Assembly: GCA_964466155.1 (NCBI GenBank)
Contig: CAYXMY010000080.1
Span: 1-12,926, forward strand
Length of the DNA stretch: 12,926 bases
Reading direction: 5' to 3'
Source of the DNA: Caenibius sp964466155
GTDB lineage: Bacteria; Pseudomonadota; Alphaproteobacteria; Sphingomonadales; Sphingomonadaceae
The position numbers were made by a program, and so were the translations under genes. The stretch's first letter is position 1; each line of letters starts with the position of its first letter. Positions 1-10,925 of the stretch are shown piece after piece. A model generated the notes under the pieces. That model did no database searches. It was not told the DNA's origin and saw only the letters and a program-made list of their open reading frames with translations.

Positions 1-152
1 TCGCCAACCCGTTCGTGGCGGCGAGCAAGGGCTTCATCGACGAGGTGATCCACCCCCATTCCACCCGCCGCCGCATCGCCCTGGGCCTGCGCAAGCTCCG
101 CAACAAGGAGCTTGAGAACCCGTGGAAGAAGCACGACAATATCCCGCTGTAA
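1..152 (+). CDS. pccB: Propionyl-CoA carboxylase beta subunit (carboxyltransferase), 3' end only
   Basis: Only the last 49 complete codons are in the window, the first beginning at base 3, ending with TAA at 150-152. The visible tail runs from ANPFVAASKGFIDEVI to PWKKHDNIPL. It matches the C-terminus of propionyl-CoA carboxylase beta chains, which end in a PWxKHxNIPL-like sequence and carry the GFxDxxIxPxxTR segment of the carboxyltransferase fold. In the family this subunit transfers the carboxyl group from carboxybiotin on PccA to propionyl-CoA, giving (S)-methylmalonyl-CoA in the cytoplasm. The presence of mce, the mutase and pccA downstream favours propionyl-CoA over other acyl-CoA substrates. 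The gene is cut by the window edge and is not a pseudogene on this evidence. A methylcrotonyl- or acetyl-CoA carboxyltransferase is possible but less likely given the tail and the neighbours. Confidence 0.93.
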   Translation, partial: ANPFVAASKGFIDEVIHPHSTRRRIALGLRKLRNKELENPWKKHDNIPL

Positions 153-162
153 GGATCGGACG

Positions 163-600
163 ATGAAGCTTGGCCGTCTCAATCATATCGGCGTCGCAAC
201 GCCGTCGTTGGAAAAGTCGATTGCCTATTACCGCGATGTGATGGGGGCGACGAAAATCCACGAACCGTTCGATATGCCCACGCAGGGCGTGAAGGTGTGC
301 TTCGTGGATACGCCGGGCGAGAACGGCACCGCGGGCACGCAGATCGAACTGATCGAGCCGCTGGGTGCGGATTCGCCGATCCATGGCTTCATTGCCAAGA
401 ACCCGGCGGGCGGCCAGCACCACATGTGCTATGAAGTGCCCGATATCCTCGAAGCCAAGGCATGGTTCGAAGGCAAGGGCGCCCGCATTCTGGGCGAACC
501 GCGGATTGGCGCGCATGGCACGCCGATCTTCTTCGTCCATCCCAAGGATATGAACGGGGTGCTGACCGAGATCATGGAAACTCCGAAAGAGGCGCATTGA
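163..600 (+). CDS. mce: Methylmalonyl-CoA epimerase
   Basis: This 145-residue protein belongs to the vicinal-oxygen-chelate (glyoxalase-like) superfamily and is the usual length for methylmalonyl-CoA epimerases. The family interconverts the (S) and (R) forms of methylmalonyl-CoA using a divalent metal, linking the carboxylase product to the mutase. The first VOC half opens with LNHIGVATPSLEKSIAYY, giving the predicted metal ligand His8. A Gln lies in TQIELIEP (Gln60), the second half has GGQHHMCYEV (the His86/His87 pair) and the last ligand is expected in VLTEIME (Glu136). The ATG at 163 is chosen because AAGGA at 151-155 lies 7 nt upstream and the protein then starts at the conserved first strand; an in-frame ATG at 112 would add 17 residues inside pccB. 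The gene starts 10 nt after the pccB stop. Its TGA overlaps the next ATG by one base, which suggests translational coupling. Confidence 0.95.
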   Translation: MKLGRLNHIGVATPSLEKSIAYYRDVMGATKIHEPFDMPTQGVKVCFVDTPGENGTAGTQIELIEPLGADSPIHGFIAKNPAGGQHHMCYEVPDILEAKAWFEGKGARILGEPRIGAHGTPIFFVHPKDMNGVLTEIMETPKEAH

Positions 601-1388
601 TGGCATACAACTTCATCACGGTGTCGCACGAAGGCCCGGTCACGACTTTGTTTCTGGCCCGCCCGGATAAGCTCAATGCGCTGACGCCCAACGTCTTTGC
701 CGAACTGAATACGGCGATTGACGCGGCGCTGGCCGAGGGTTGCAAGGCGTTCGTGCTGAGCGGGGAAGGGCGCGCCTTTTCTTCCGGTGCGGACCTGCAG
801 CCCGATGGCGCGGGGTATGAAGGTCTGCCGGACGATCTGGGGCAGTTGATCGATGATCACTACAACCCCTTCACCCAGCGCCTGATGGACTTGCCCGTGC
901 CGCTCGTCACCGCGATCAACGGCCCGGCCGTGGGCGCGGGGCTGAGCCTCGCGCTGGCAGGCGATATTTCGGTCATGGCCCGCTCCGCCTATGTGCTGCT
1001 GGCGTTCGTCAATATCGGGCTGGTTCCCGATGCGGGCGCAAGCTGGCTGGTCGCGGCCAGCGTCGGCCGTGCGCGGGCGATGGAAATGGCCCTGCTGGGC
1101 GAAAAGCTTTCCGCAGAGGAAGCGAAAGCGATTGGTCTGATCAATCGCGTGGTCGATGATGGGGAGGTGCTGCAGGCGGCTCAGGCTATCGCTGCGAAAC
1201 TGGCCGCAGGGCCGGGCAAGGCGATTGGGCTGATCCGGACACAGATGAACGCGGCAGTGGAAAGCAGGCTGAGCGAAGTGCTGACGCTGGAACGCGATAA
1301 TCAGCGCGTGCTGGGTTACAGCGAAGACTTCAAGGAGTCGCTCGCCGCCTTTGCTGAGAAGCGCAAACCCCAATTCAAGGGCCGCTGA
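600..1388 (+). CDS. Enoyl-CoA hydratase/isomerase (crotonase) family protein, PaaG-like
   Basis: This 262-residue crotonase has the family core: RPDKLNALT near residue 21, the first oxyanion-hole segment FSSGADL at 60-66, and the second in INGPAVGAGLSLALAGD at 106-122. The position where true enoyl-CoA hydratases carry the first catalytic Glu is not acidic here. The second is Asp144 in LVPDAG. That pattern, the YNP at 88-90, the RARAM segment and the matching length resemble PaaG, the ring-epoxide isomerase of phenylacetate degradation, whose catalytic residue is an Asp in the same LxPDxG context. An isomerase-type reaction is therefore more likely than simple hydration, but the substrate cannot be named. 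No other phenylacetate genes are visible. The start ATG shares its A with the mce TGA, and GAAAGAGG (585-592) lies 7 nt upstream, so it should be co-translated with mce. It may act on an unsaturated or branched acyl-CoA feeding propionyl-CoA. Confidence 0.9.
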   Translation: MAYNFITVSHEGPVTTLFLARPDKLNALTPNVFAELNTAIDAALAEGCKAFVLSGEGRAFSSGADLQPDGAGYEGLPDDLGQLIDDHYNPFTQRLMDLPVPLVTAINGPAVGAGLSLALAGDISVMARSAYVLLAFVNIGLVPDAGASWLVAASVGRARAMEMALLGEKLSAEEAKAIGLINRVVDDGEVLQAAQAIAAKLAAGPGKAIGLIRTQMNAAVESRLSEVLTLERDNQRVLGYSEDFKESLAAFAEKRKPQFKGR

Positions 1389-1405
1389 GGCGGCGCGAGG
1401 ACAGA

Positions 1406-3567
<2,162 letters not shown>

Positions 3568-3571
<4 letters not shown>

Positions 3572-4605
3572 GCGAAGTCCGCAACGACTGGACGCGTGAG
3601 GAAATCGCCGCGCTGTTCGACCTGCCCTTCATGGAGTTGGTCTTCCGCGCGGCGGAGGTTCACCGTGCGAACCATCCGCACAATCAGGTGCAGCTTTCCA
3701 CGCTGCTCTCGATCAAGACGGGCGGGTGTCCGGAAGATTGCGGCTATTGCAGCCAGTCGGTGAAAGCGGAAAGCGGCGTCAAAGCGACCAAGCTGCTGGG
3801 CGTGCAGGAGGTGCTCCAGCGGGCCGCACAGGCCCGCGATCAGGGTTCCACCCGGTTCTGCATGGGTGCGGCTTGGCGCAATCCCAAGGATCGCGACATG
3901 CCCGCCATCATCGAAATGGTGCAGGGCGTGCGCGCCATGGGCATGGAAACCTGCATGACGCTGGGCATGCTCACCCCCGCGCAGGCCGATATGCTGGCCG
4001 AGGCGGGCCTCGATTATTACAACCACAACATCGACACTTCGCCCGAACGCTATGGCGAAATCACCAGCACCCGCACGATGGACGACCGTCTCGATACGTT
4101 GTCCAACGTGCGCGGGGCTGGGATCAACGTCTGTTCGGGCGGGATTGTTGGCATGGGTGAAACCCGCGCGGATCGCGTCGGCTTCGTGCACACGCTGGCG
4201 ACCTTGCCCAGCCATCCGGGCAGCGTGCCGATCAATGCGCTGGTGCCGGTGAAAGGCACCGTGCTGGGCGATATGCTGGCCGACACCCCGCTTGCCAAGA
4301 TCGACGATATCGAATTCGTCCGCACCGTGGCGGTGGCGCGTATCACCATGCCGGAATCGATGGTCCGCCTTTCGGCAGGCCGGGAATCGATGTCGGAAGC
4401 GACGCAGGCCTTGTGCTTCATGGCCGGGGCGAATTCACTGTTCACCGGCGACAAGCTGCTGACGGCACCCAACGCCGGTGACGATAACGACGCGGCGATG
4501 TTCGTCCGCCTCGGGATCACGCCGATGCCGATCACGCAGACCGAGGCGGAAGCCGAAGCCGCCCGCATGCCGCGCGGCTGCACCAAGCTGCAAGCCGCCG
4601 AGTGA
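3568..4605 (+). CDS. bioB: Biotin synthase
   Basis: This 345-residue radical SAM enzyme inserts sulfur into dethiobiotin to form biotin. The CxxxCxxC cluster motif is present as GGCPEDCGYCSQS with Cys54, Cys58 and Cys61, one residue offset from E. coli Cys53/57/60. YNHNIDTSPERYGEI, the CSGGIVGMGET segment, VRLSAGRESM (holding the Arg that binds the [2Fe-2S] cluster in the family) and CFMAGANSLFTGDKLL follow in the usual order. Length is nearly identical to E. coli BioB (346). The GTG at 3568 is chosen because a strong AAGGAGG (3554-3560) sits 7 nt upstream and the resulting N-terminus fits the family; an upstream ATG at 3493 would add 25 residues of mutase shadow. The GTG overlaps the mutase TGA (GTGA), indicating coupling. 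No other biotin genes (bioA, bioD, bioF) are nearby, so placement here probably serves PccA biotinylation. Confidence 0.97.
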
Positions 4606-4679
4606 TTGCCCTTTCTTCTCACCGCTCCTCGTGAGCAGCATCCAACACTTTCCTTTTCAGGTCGAACAGTAGGACACCG
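4606..4679 (+). other. 74-nt bioB-pccA intergenic gap, largest gap inside the operon
   Basis: This is the only sizeable gap in the propionate operon. It is pyrimidine-rich (runs such as CCCTTTCTTCTC and CTTTCCTTTTC) and less GC-rich than its flanks. A 4-bp stem GCTC/GAGC at 4624-4636 is too weak to call a terminator, and no T-run follows it. AGGA at 4671-4674 with a 5-nt spacer is the pccA ribosome site. The gap could hold an internal promoter for pccA or a processing site, but I see no convincing -35/-10 pair. Confidence 0.4.
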
Positions 4680-6704
<2,025 letters not shown>

Positions 6705-6705
6705 G

Positions 6706-7077
6706 ATGCATCTCCTCCACGCCCCTGACGCACCGATAGCGGACCAGATCGCCTTCGAGGATTTCCTCAAGGTCGATATCCGGATCGGTACGGTGGTCGG
6801 GGCGGAGGATTTCCCCGAGGCCCGCAAGCCGAGCCTGAAACTCAGGATCGACTTCGGGCCTGCCATCGGGGTGAAACGGAGCTGCGCGCAGATCGCGACG
6901 CTCTACAAGCCGGAAGAGCTGATCGGACGGCAAGTGGCCGCCGTGGTCAACTTCCCCCCGCGCCAGATCGGCAAGGCCCTGTCGGAAGTGCTGACGATCG
7001 GTTTCGCCGACGAACAGGAGCGGGTGGTGCTGTTCTCCCCGGATGCGCCCGTGCCCAATGGGGCGCGGTTGTTCTGA
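6706..7077 (+). CDS. csaA: CsaA-type tRNA-binding-domain protein
   Basis: This 123-residue protein is a stand-alone tRNA-binding OB-fold of the CsaA family. It has FEDFLKVDIRIGTVVGAEDFPEARKPS from residue 17, KRSCAQIATLY, the conserved VNFPPRQIG (Asn82-Phe83-Pro84-Pro85) and a C-terminus PDAPVPNGARLF typical of the family. In Bacillus subtilis CsaA has been described as a chaperone linked to protein export; the domain is related to the C-terminal domain of methionyl-tRNA synthetase. Its role in proteobacteria is poorly defined. Known members are about 110 residues, so the first dozen or so residues here (MHLLHAPDAPIAD) are an extension. The ATG starts one nt after the pccA TAG, with only a weak GGA at 6698-6700, so translation is probably coupled to pccA. 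No link to propionate metabolism is obvious. It is the last + strand gene before the convergent aroB. Confidence 0.9.
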   Translation: MHLLHAPDAPIADQIAFEDFLKVDIRIGTVVGAEDFPEARKPSLKLRIDFGPAIGVKRSCAQIATLYKPEELIGRQVAAVVNFPPRQIGKALSEVLTIGFADEQERVVLFSPDAPVPNGARLF

Positions 7078-7084
7078 GCTGCTA

Positions 7085-7119
7085 GGGAATACGGATGGCG
7101 CTCTACCGCGCCAGTTCCC
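7085..7119. terminator. Hairpin at the csaA/aroB convergence, candidate bidirectional terminator
   Basis: TGGCGC (7096-7101) pairs perfectly with GCGCCA (7108-7113) around a 6-nt loop that contains the aroB stop codon. An outer stem GGGAA (7085-7089) pairs with TTCCC (7115-7119), separated from the inner stem by an asymmetric internal loop (6 nt against 1 nt). The structure sits between two converging transcription units, where a terminator is expected. There is no T-run on either side, so intrinsic termination is uncertain, and half of the element lies inside aroB. Confidence 0.35.
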
Positions 7120-8209
7120 CATCCAGAAACGCCGCCACATCGTCCAACTGGACATCGCGGGCGAGGAATGCCTGCCCGATGCCTTTCATCAGGACGAAGG
7201 GCAGAGTGCCCGCGTCCATCTTCTTGTCGTGCAGCATGTGGTTGGCCAATGTCCGGCCGTCGCAATCGAGGCCGAGCGTCGCAAGCTTCGCGGGCAGGCC
7301 GCTGGCGGCGATCACATCTTCGATCCGGCGGGCTTCGCCTGCGCCCATCAGGCCGGTGCGCGCGGAATAGCGGGCGGCCAGAACCATGCCCAGCGCGACA
7401 CCTTCGCCATGGAGCAGGCGGCTGGAAAAGCCGGTTTCGGCTTCCAGCGCATGGCCGAACGTATGGCCGAGATTGAGCAGGGCACGGGTGCCGGTGGTTT
7501 CGCGCTCATCCTCCGCCACGATCCGGGCCTTGGCTTTCACGCTGTGGGCCACGGCATATTCGCGCAGCGCCGTATCCCCGGCGAGCAGCGCGGGGCCGTT
7601 TTCTTCGCACCAGGTGAAGAACGGGGCATCGCCGATCAGACCGTATTTGACGACTTCGGCATAGCCCGCACCAAGTTCGCGCGCGGGCAGCGTTTCGAGC
7701 GCGGCGAGATCGGCCAGCACCAGCGCAGGCTGATGGAATGCGCCGACGAGATTTTTGCCCGCAGGGGTGTTGATCGCGGTCTTGCCGCCGACCGACGAAT
7801 CGACCTGCGCCAGCAATGTGGTGGGCAACTGGATAAAATGGCATCCGCGCTTGAGAATCGCGGCGGCAAACCCAGTCAGATCGCCGATCACCCCGCCGCC
7901 CAGCGCCAGGATATGGTCGCCGCGTTCGACTTCGCATTCGAGCAGCCAGTTGACTGTGGCGGCAAGCTGGTCCCAGCTCTTGGTGGCTTCGCCTGCGGGC
8001 AGGATGCGCCAGTGCGGTTCGTGCCCCGCTTCGCGCAGCGCACGGTCGACGACTTCGCCCCATGCCGCATGCACGTTGGCATCGGTGATTACAGGCACGC
8101 TGCGTTTGCGCAGACGGCCCCGGCAATGGGTGACGAGTTCGGCCAGCAGCCCGGTGCCAACGAGCACGTCATAAGGCCGGCCAGCCAGTTCGACAGGGAT
8201 TACAGCCAT
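7103..8209 (-). CDS. aroB: 3-dehydroquinate synthase
   Basis: This 368-residue protein is the second enzyme of the shikimate pathway, converting DAHP to 3-dehydroquinate with NAD and a divalent metal. The NAD-binding glycine loop GGGVIGD is at 104-110, followed by LPTTLLAQVDSSVGGKTAIN (Asp137, Lys143). Expected metal ligands are Glu185 in GYAEVVKYG, His249 in LNLGHTFGHALE and His267 in LLHGEGVALGM. All are present, so the enzyme looks intact. The start at 8209 gives MAVIPVELAGRPYDVLVG, a normal N-terminus; AAGG lies 10 nt upstream of it within the end of aroK. The open frame continues further upstream to 8416, but that part overlaps aroK in another frame and is not family-like. The gene overlaps the 3' end of aroK by 10 bp and is read from the same strand, so the two form an operon with probable translational coupling. 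Confidence 0.97.
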   Translation of the reverse strand: MAVIPVELAGRPYDVLVGTGLLAELVTHCRGRLRKRSVPVITDANVHAAWGEVVDRALREAGHEPHWRILPAGEATKSWDQLAATVNWLLECEVERGDHILALGGGVIGDLTGFAAAILKRGCHFIQLPTTLLAQVDSSVGGKTAINTPAGKNLVGAFHQPALVLADLAALETLPARELGAGYAEVVKYGLIGDAPFFTWCEENGPALLAGDTALREYAVAHSVKAKARIVAEDERETTGTRALLNLGHTFGHALEAETGFSSRLLHGEGVALGMVLAARYSARTGLMGAGEARRIEDVIAASGLPAKLATLGLDCDGRTLANHMLHDKKMDAGTLPFVLMKGIGQAFLARDVQLDDVAAFLDGELAR

Positions 8210-8769
8210 GAATCGATCGCCTTCAAAATTGCGTTGACCGTTCTTTGATGCGGGCCGGGGGCACTGAGGACATGGATCGGCGCCTGCGCATAGGCTGGTT
8301 CGCGTTCCGTCTTCAGGCGGGCGAGAATATCGCGCGGGTTGCCACCTTGCAGCAAGGGGCGATTGCTCTTCCTGCCGACGCGTTCCACCAATGTGTCGAG
8401 ATCGGCATCGAGCCACACAGCAATGCCCTTGTCGAGAATCAGCGCACGGGTTTCGCCGTTCACGAACGCCCCGCCGCCGGTGGCGATCACTCCGTGCCCC
8501 TGTTCCATCAGCCGCCCGATCACGCGCCGTTCGCCATCGCGAAAATCCTGCTCGCCATGTTTGGCGAAAATATCGCTGATCGTCATTTGCGCCGCTTCTT
8601 CGATGGCATCGTCGGAATCGGTGAAAGGCAGATCGAGCGCAACGGCGAGTCGGCGGCCGACGGAGGATTTGCCGACCCCCATCAGGCCGACCAGAACGAT
8701 AGGCCGGTCGATCCGTGCCTTGAGGGCGGCCATATCGCCGTGAGGGTAAGGGGGCTGATCGACAGTCAT
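8200..8769 (-). CDS. aroK: Shikimate kinase
   Basis: This 189-residue P-loop kinase phosphorylates shikimate to shikimate 3-phosphate. It has the Walker A motif GLMGVGKS at 28-35, the shikimate-binding DSD at 51-53 (Asp51, Asp53), EQDFRDGE with the substrate-binding Arg, ATGGGAF, and the lid segment VGRKSNRPLL. These mark it as shikimate kinase and not a gluconate or other small-molecule kinase. The ATG at 8769 is used because AGGGCGG lies just upstream on the minus strand. The alternative Met13 would start nearer the core but has no ribosome site. AroK is first in the aroK-aroB pair and diverges from the 44-residue membrane protein gene across an 81-nt gap, where its promoter should lie. Confidence 0.97.
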   Translation of the reverse strand: MTVDQPPYPHGDMAALKARIDRPIVLVGLMGVGKSSVGRRLAVALDLPFTDSDDAIEEAAQMTISDIFAKHGEQDFRDGERRVIGRLMEQGHGVIATGGGAFVNGETRALILDKGIAVWLDADLDTLVERVGRKSNRPLLQGGNPRDILARLKTEREPAYAQAPIHVLSAPGPHQRTVNAILKAIDSWL

Positions 8770-8801
8770 TGCCGCCCTGCCTATAGATGCGCTAACCGGC
8801 A

Positions 8802-8819
8802 GCGCAAGCGCGCTCGCGC
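8802..8819. promoter_or_regulatory. Imperfect 18-bp palindrome between divergent genes
   Basis: GCGCAAGCGCGCTCGCGC reads as an inverted repeat with eight of nine pairs matching about a centre between 8810 and 8811, including the perfect core AGCGCGCT (8807-8814). It lies in the 81-nt gap between aroK (- strand) and the 44-residue membrane protein gene (+ strand), a suitable place for an operator acting on both. In DNA this GC-rich such a palindrome can arise by chance. I see no recognised regulator motif and no firm promoter beside it. Confidence 0.25.
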
Positions 8820-8850
8820 GGGGTTCATTCGGCAGGAAGACGGTTCAACG

Positions 8851-8985
8851 ATGACCGGCAGACGATTTTGGGTGGTTTTGGCGGTGTTCGTGGCGGCGGT
8901 CTTTGCCTATGCGTGGATCGATGGCGGTGAAGAACCGCTGCACGATATCGGCGGGCCTGTGGCGGTGCCGGGAGGCAATTTGTGA
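8851..8985 (+). CDS. Small single-pass membrane protein of unknown function (44 aa)
   Basis: The predicted product begins MTGRRFWVVLAVFVAAVFAY and has one hydrophobic segment at about residues 7-22, preceded by Arg4-Arg5. By the positive-inside rule the N-terminus should be cytoplasmic. The short acidic and then Gly/Pro-rich tail (WIDGGEEPLHDIGG onward) should face the periplasm. There is no signal-peptidase site of the usual kind, so it is likely an anchored small protein. A purine-rich AGGAAGA lies at 8834-8840, somewhat far from the ATG. The case that it is real rests on position: it fills the start of a divergent unit, its TGA overlaps the GTG of the following exported-protein gene, and that gene's strong ribosome site lies inside it. 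I do not recognise the family. A partner or regulator role for the exported protein is inferred from coupling only. Confidence 0.65.
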   Translation: MTGRRFWVVLAVFVAAVFAYAWIDGGEEPLHDIGGPVAVPGGNL

Positions 8986-10889
8986 TCTGGACTATGAAGC
9001 GCGGCCTGCTGGCCGGTGGTGGGGCGCTGGCCCTCTGTTCGGCCCTGGTGTGTTCCACGCTCGTGGTGGCGCAGGATGCGCCGGAATCGCTTCTGCCGCC
9101 GGGGTTCGATGAACCGAAGTCCGCCCCGTCGCAGCCATCGCAGCCCTCCCGCTCCAACACATCGGCCGCGAGAACGCCTGCTTCCCCCGTTGCCCCGGCT
9201 TCACCGGCCTCACCGGCTGCGCCATCCACAGCGGCGGTGCGCCCGGCCATCGTGCCATCGGCCGGGCCGAACAGCACTGCCGATGTAACGGCGTCCTTGC
9301 CCGGCAAGTTGCCTTCGCTTTCCCAGCTCGATTCGATGTCGAACGATCAGATCGACGAATTGCTGGGGCTGAAACCCAAATACGATATCCCCGCCGCCGC
9401 CCGCCGTTCGATGGAACGGGTCGGCGTGATCGACAGTATCGAAGGCGGCATGTCGTCGCAGGCTCTGGCGGGGCAGCCCGCTTCGCTGGTGCGCGCGGCG
9501 TTGAGCGGAACCAAGGGGCCGCTCGTTTCCCGTTGGGGCCATATCCTGCTGCGGCGGACGCTGGCGAGCAGGCTGGCCGCGCCCGCCGATATGGACCCGG
9601 CCGAATTTGCGGCCTTGCGCGCCAATGTGCTCAACCGGATCGGTGAACCGGTCGTGGCCCGGTCGCTGGTGCAGGATGTCGATACGGCGAACTACAATGC
9701 GGCGCTGGTCGATGCCGCATTCGCATCTTACGTCGCGACCTCGGATATTCTGGGAATTTGCCCCGCCACGCGGCTGCATGGCAACATCCGCAACGATCCG
9801 GAATGGCAACTGGCCCAGTCCATTTGCGATGCTTACGCCGGGGAAGGCAACAGTTCGAAGACCGATCTGCGCCGGGCGCGCAACAAGCAGATCGCGCCGA
9901 TGATCGATGTGCTTCTGGCCCAACGCTTCGCCAATGCGGCGGGGGAGGCCCGCGGCGCGGTGACGATCGAATGGGACAAGGTTTCCGAACTCAATCCCTG
10001 GCGGTTCTCACTGGCCAATGCGCTGGGCGTCACCATTCCCGACAAGCTGATGAACAACGCGCCGGCTTATTACTGGCGCAGCGCGGCGATTGCGCCGATG
10101 CTGCCACTGGCCTTGCGGGCACAGGCGGCCGATACCGGTGCACGCGACGGGATTCTTTCGGCGCAGGCAATGGTCGATCTCTATTCGCAGATCTATGCCG
10201 ATGACGAGGTGACGGGGGACGCGGCCACGCGCGCCCTGCGGCTGCGCGATGCCTACAGTGCGGATACGGCTGAAAACCGGGTCGCCGCAATGCGCGATAT
10301 CTGGGGGACGGACGGCAAGCCCGATTATGGCCGGCTCGTGCTCACGGCATTTGCCGCCGCGCGTATTCCGGTGAACGACAAACTGGCTGGCGATGCGGCG
10401 TCGCTGGTTGCCTCGATGTTGTCGGCGGGGCTCGATCGCAATGCCGCACGTTGGGGCAGCGTGGTCACGGATGGAAGCCCCGCGTGGGCTATGCTCGCGG
10501 TGGCCCAGCCTGCGCGCGATACGCAGGTCAGCAGTTCGTCGGTCAGCAGCTTCATCGATAACGACACCAGCGAAAAACAGCGCAAATCGGGCTTCCTGGT
10601 GGCGGGGCTTGCCGGTCTCGGTCGTCTCGACACGGGCACGGCGGCCAATTTCTCCAAGGATATCGGGGTTAATCTCACGCAACCCACCCGCTGGAGCCGG
10701 ATGATCGACAAGGCAGCGGAGGTCAACAATCCCGCGCTGGTTTCCCTGCTGGCCGGTCTCGGTATGCAGGGCGATGGCTGGAACAAGATGACCGCCCGCC
10801 ACCTCTATCACATCGTCTCCGCGTTGAATCGCGTGGGCCTTTCGGCCGAAGCACGGATGATCGCGGCTGAGGCTGTCGCGCGGGGGTAG
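8982..10889 (+). CDS. Exported, mostly alpha-helical protein of unknown function
   Basis: This 635-residue protein starts with a classic signal peptide: Met5-Lys6-Arg7, a hydrophobic core over residues 8-29, and likely cleavage after Val-Val-Ala30. There is no good lipobox, so a soluble or surface periplasmic protein is expected. Residues about 41-95 are a low-complexity linker rich in Pro, Ala and Ser. The rest is Ala/Leu-rich and looks helical throughout, possibly made of helical repeats, with a conserved-looking opening SLSQLDSMSNDQIDELLGL near residue 110. The mature part has only two cysteines, Cys260 and Cys282, which could form a disulfide in the periplasm. The GTG at 8982 is favoured by GGAGG at 8971-8975 with a 6-nt spacer and by GTGA overlap with the small membrane gene; ATG at 8994 is the alternative and keeps the signal peptide. 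I recognise no catalytic motif or named domain. A lineage-specific cell-envelope factor is plausible but unproven. Confidence 0.88.
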   Translation: MIWTMKRGLLAGGGALALCSALVCSTLVVAQDAPESLLPPGFDEPKSAPSQPSQPSRSNTSAARTPASPVAPASPASPAAPSTAAVRPAIVPSAGPNSTADVTASLPGKLPSLSQLDSMSNDQIDELLGLKPKYDIPAAARRSMERVGVIDSIEGGMSSQALAGQPASLVRAALSGTKGPLVSRWGHILLRRTLASRLAAPADMDPAEFAALRANVLNRIGEPVVARSLVQDVDTANYNAALVDAAFASYVATSDILGICPATRLHGNIRNDPEWQLAQSICDAYAGEGNSSKTDLRRARNKQIAPMIDVLLAQRFANAAGEARGAVTIEWDKVSELNPWRFSLANALGVTIPDKLMNNAPAYYWRSAAIAPMLPLALRAQAADTGARDGILSAQAMVDLYSQIYADDEVTGDAATRALRLRDAYSADTAENRVAAMRDIWGTDGKPDYGRLVLTAFAAARIPVNDKLAGDAASLVASMLSAGLDRNAARWGSVVTDGSPAWAMLAVAQPARDTQVSSSSVSSFIDNDTSEKQRKSGFLVAGLAGLGRLDTGTAANFSKDIGVNLTQPTRWSRMIDKAAEVNNPALVSLLAGLGMQGDGWNKMTARHLYHIVSALNRVGLSAEARMIAAEAVARG

Positions 10890-10925
10890 GGGGCCATCGC
10901 CCGCGCGATAGACAGCTTCCTTGCC

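Noticed and set aside
4624..4636. GCTC/GAGC hairpin between bioB and pccA as a terminator or attenuator
   Set aside because: Only 4 bp with no T-run; expected by chance in this composition.
7043..8248. Plus-strand frame of about 400 codons opposite aroB
   Set aside because: aroB on the minus strand has all catalytic motifs; the plus-strand product resembles no protein and starts inside csaA.
8210..8416. Upstream extension of the aroB frame by 69 codons
   Set aside because: It overlaps aroK in another frame, lacks homology to 3-dehydroquinate synthases, and a normal N-terminus begins at 8209.
8780..8807. Possible minus-strand promoter for aroK: TATAGG with TTGCGC 16 nt upstream
   Set aside because: The -10 element would sit about 10 nt from the ATG, leaving a nearly leaderless transcript, while a ribosome site appears to be present; the match is too weak to call.
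9036..9053. Lipoprotein signal at Cys19 or Cys24 of the exported protein
   Set aside because: The residues before each Cys (Ala-Leu and Leu-Val) do not fit a lipobox, whereas Val-Val-Ala30 gives a good signal peptidase I site.
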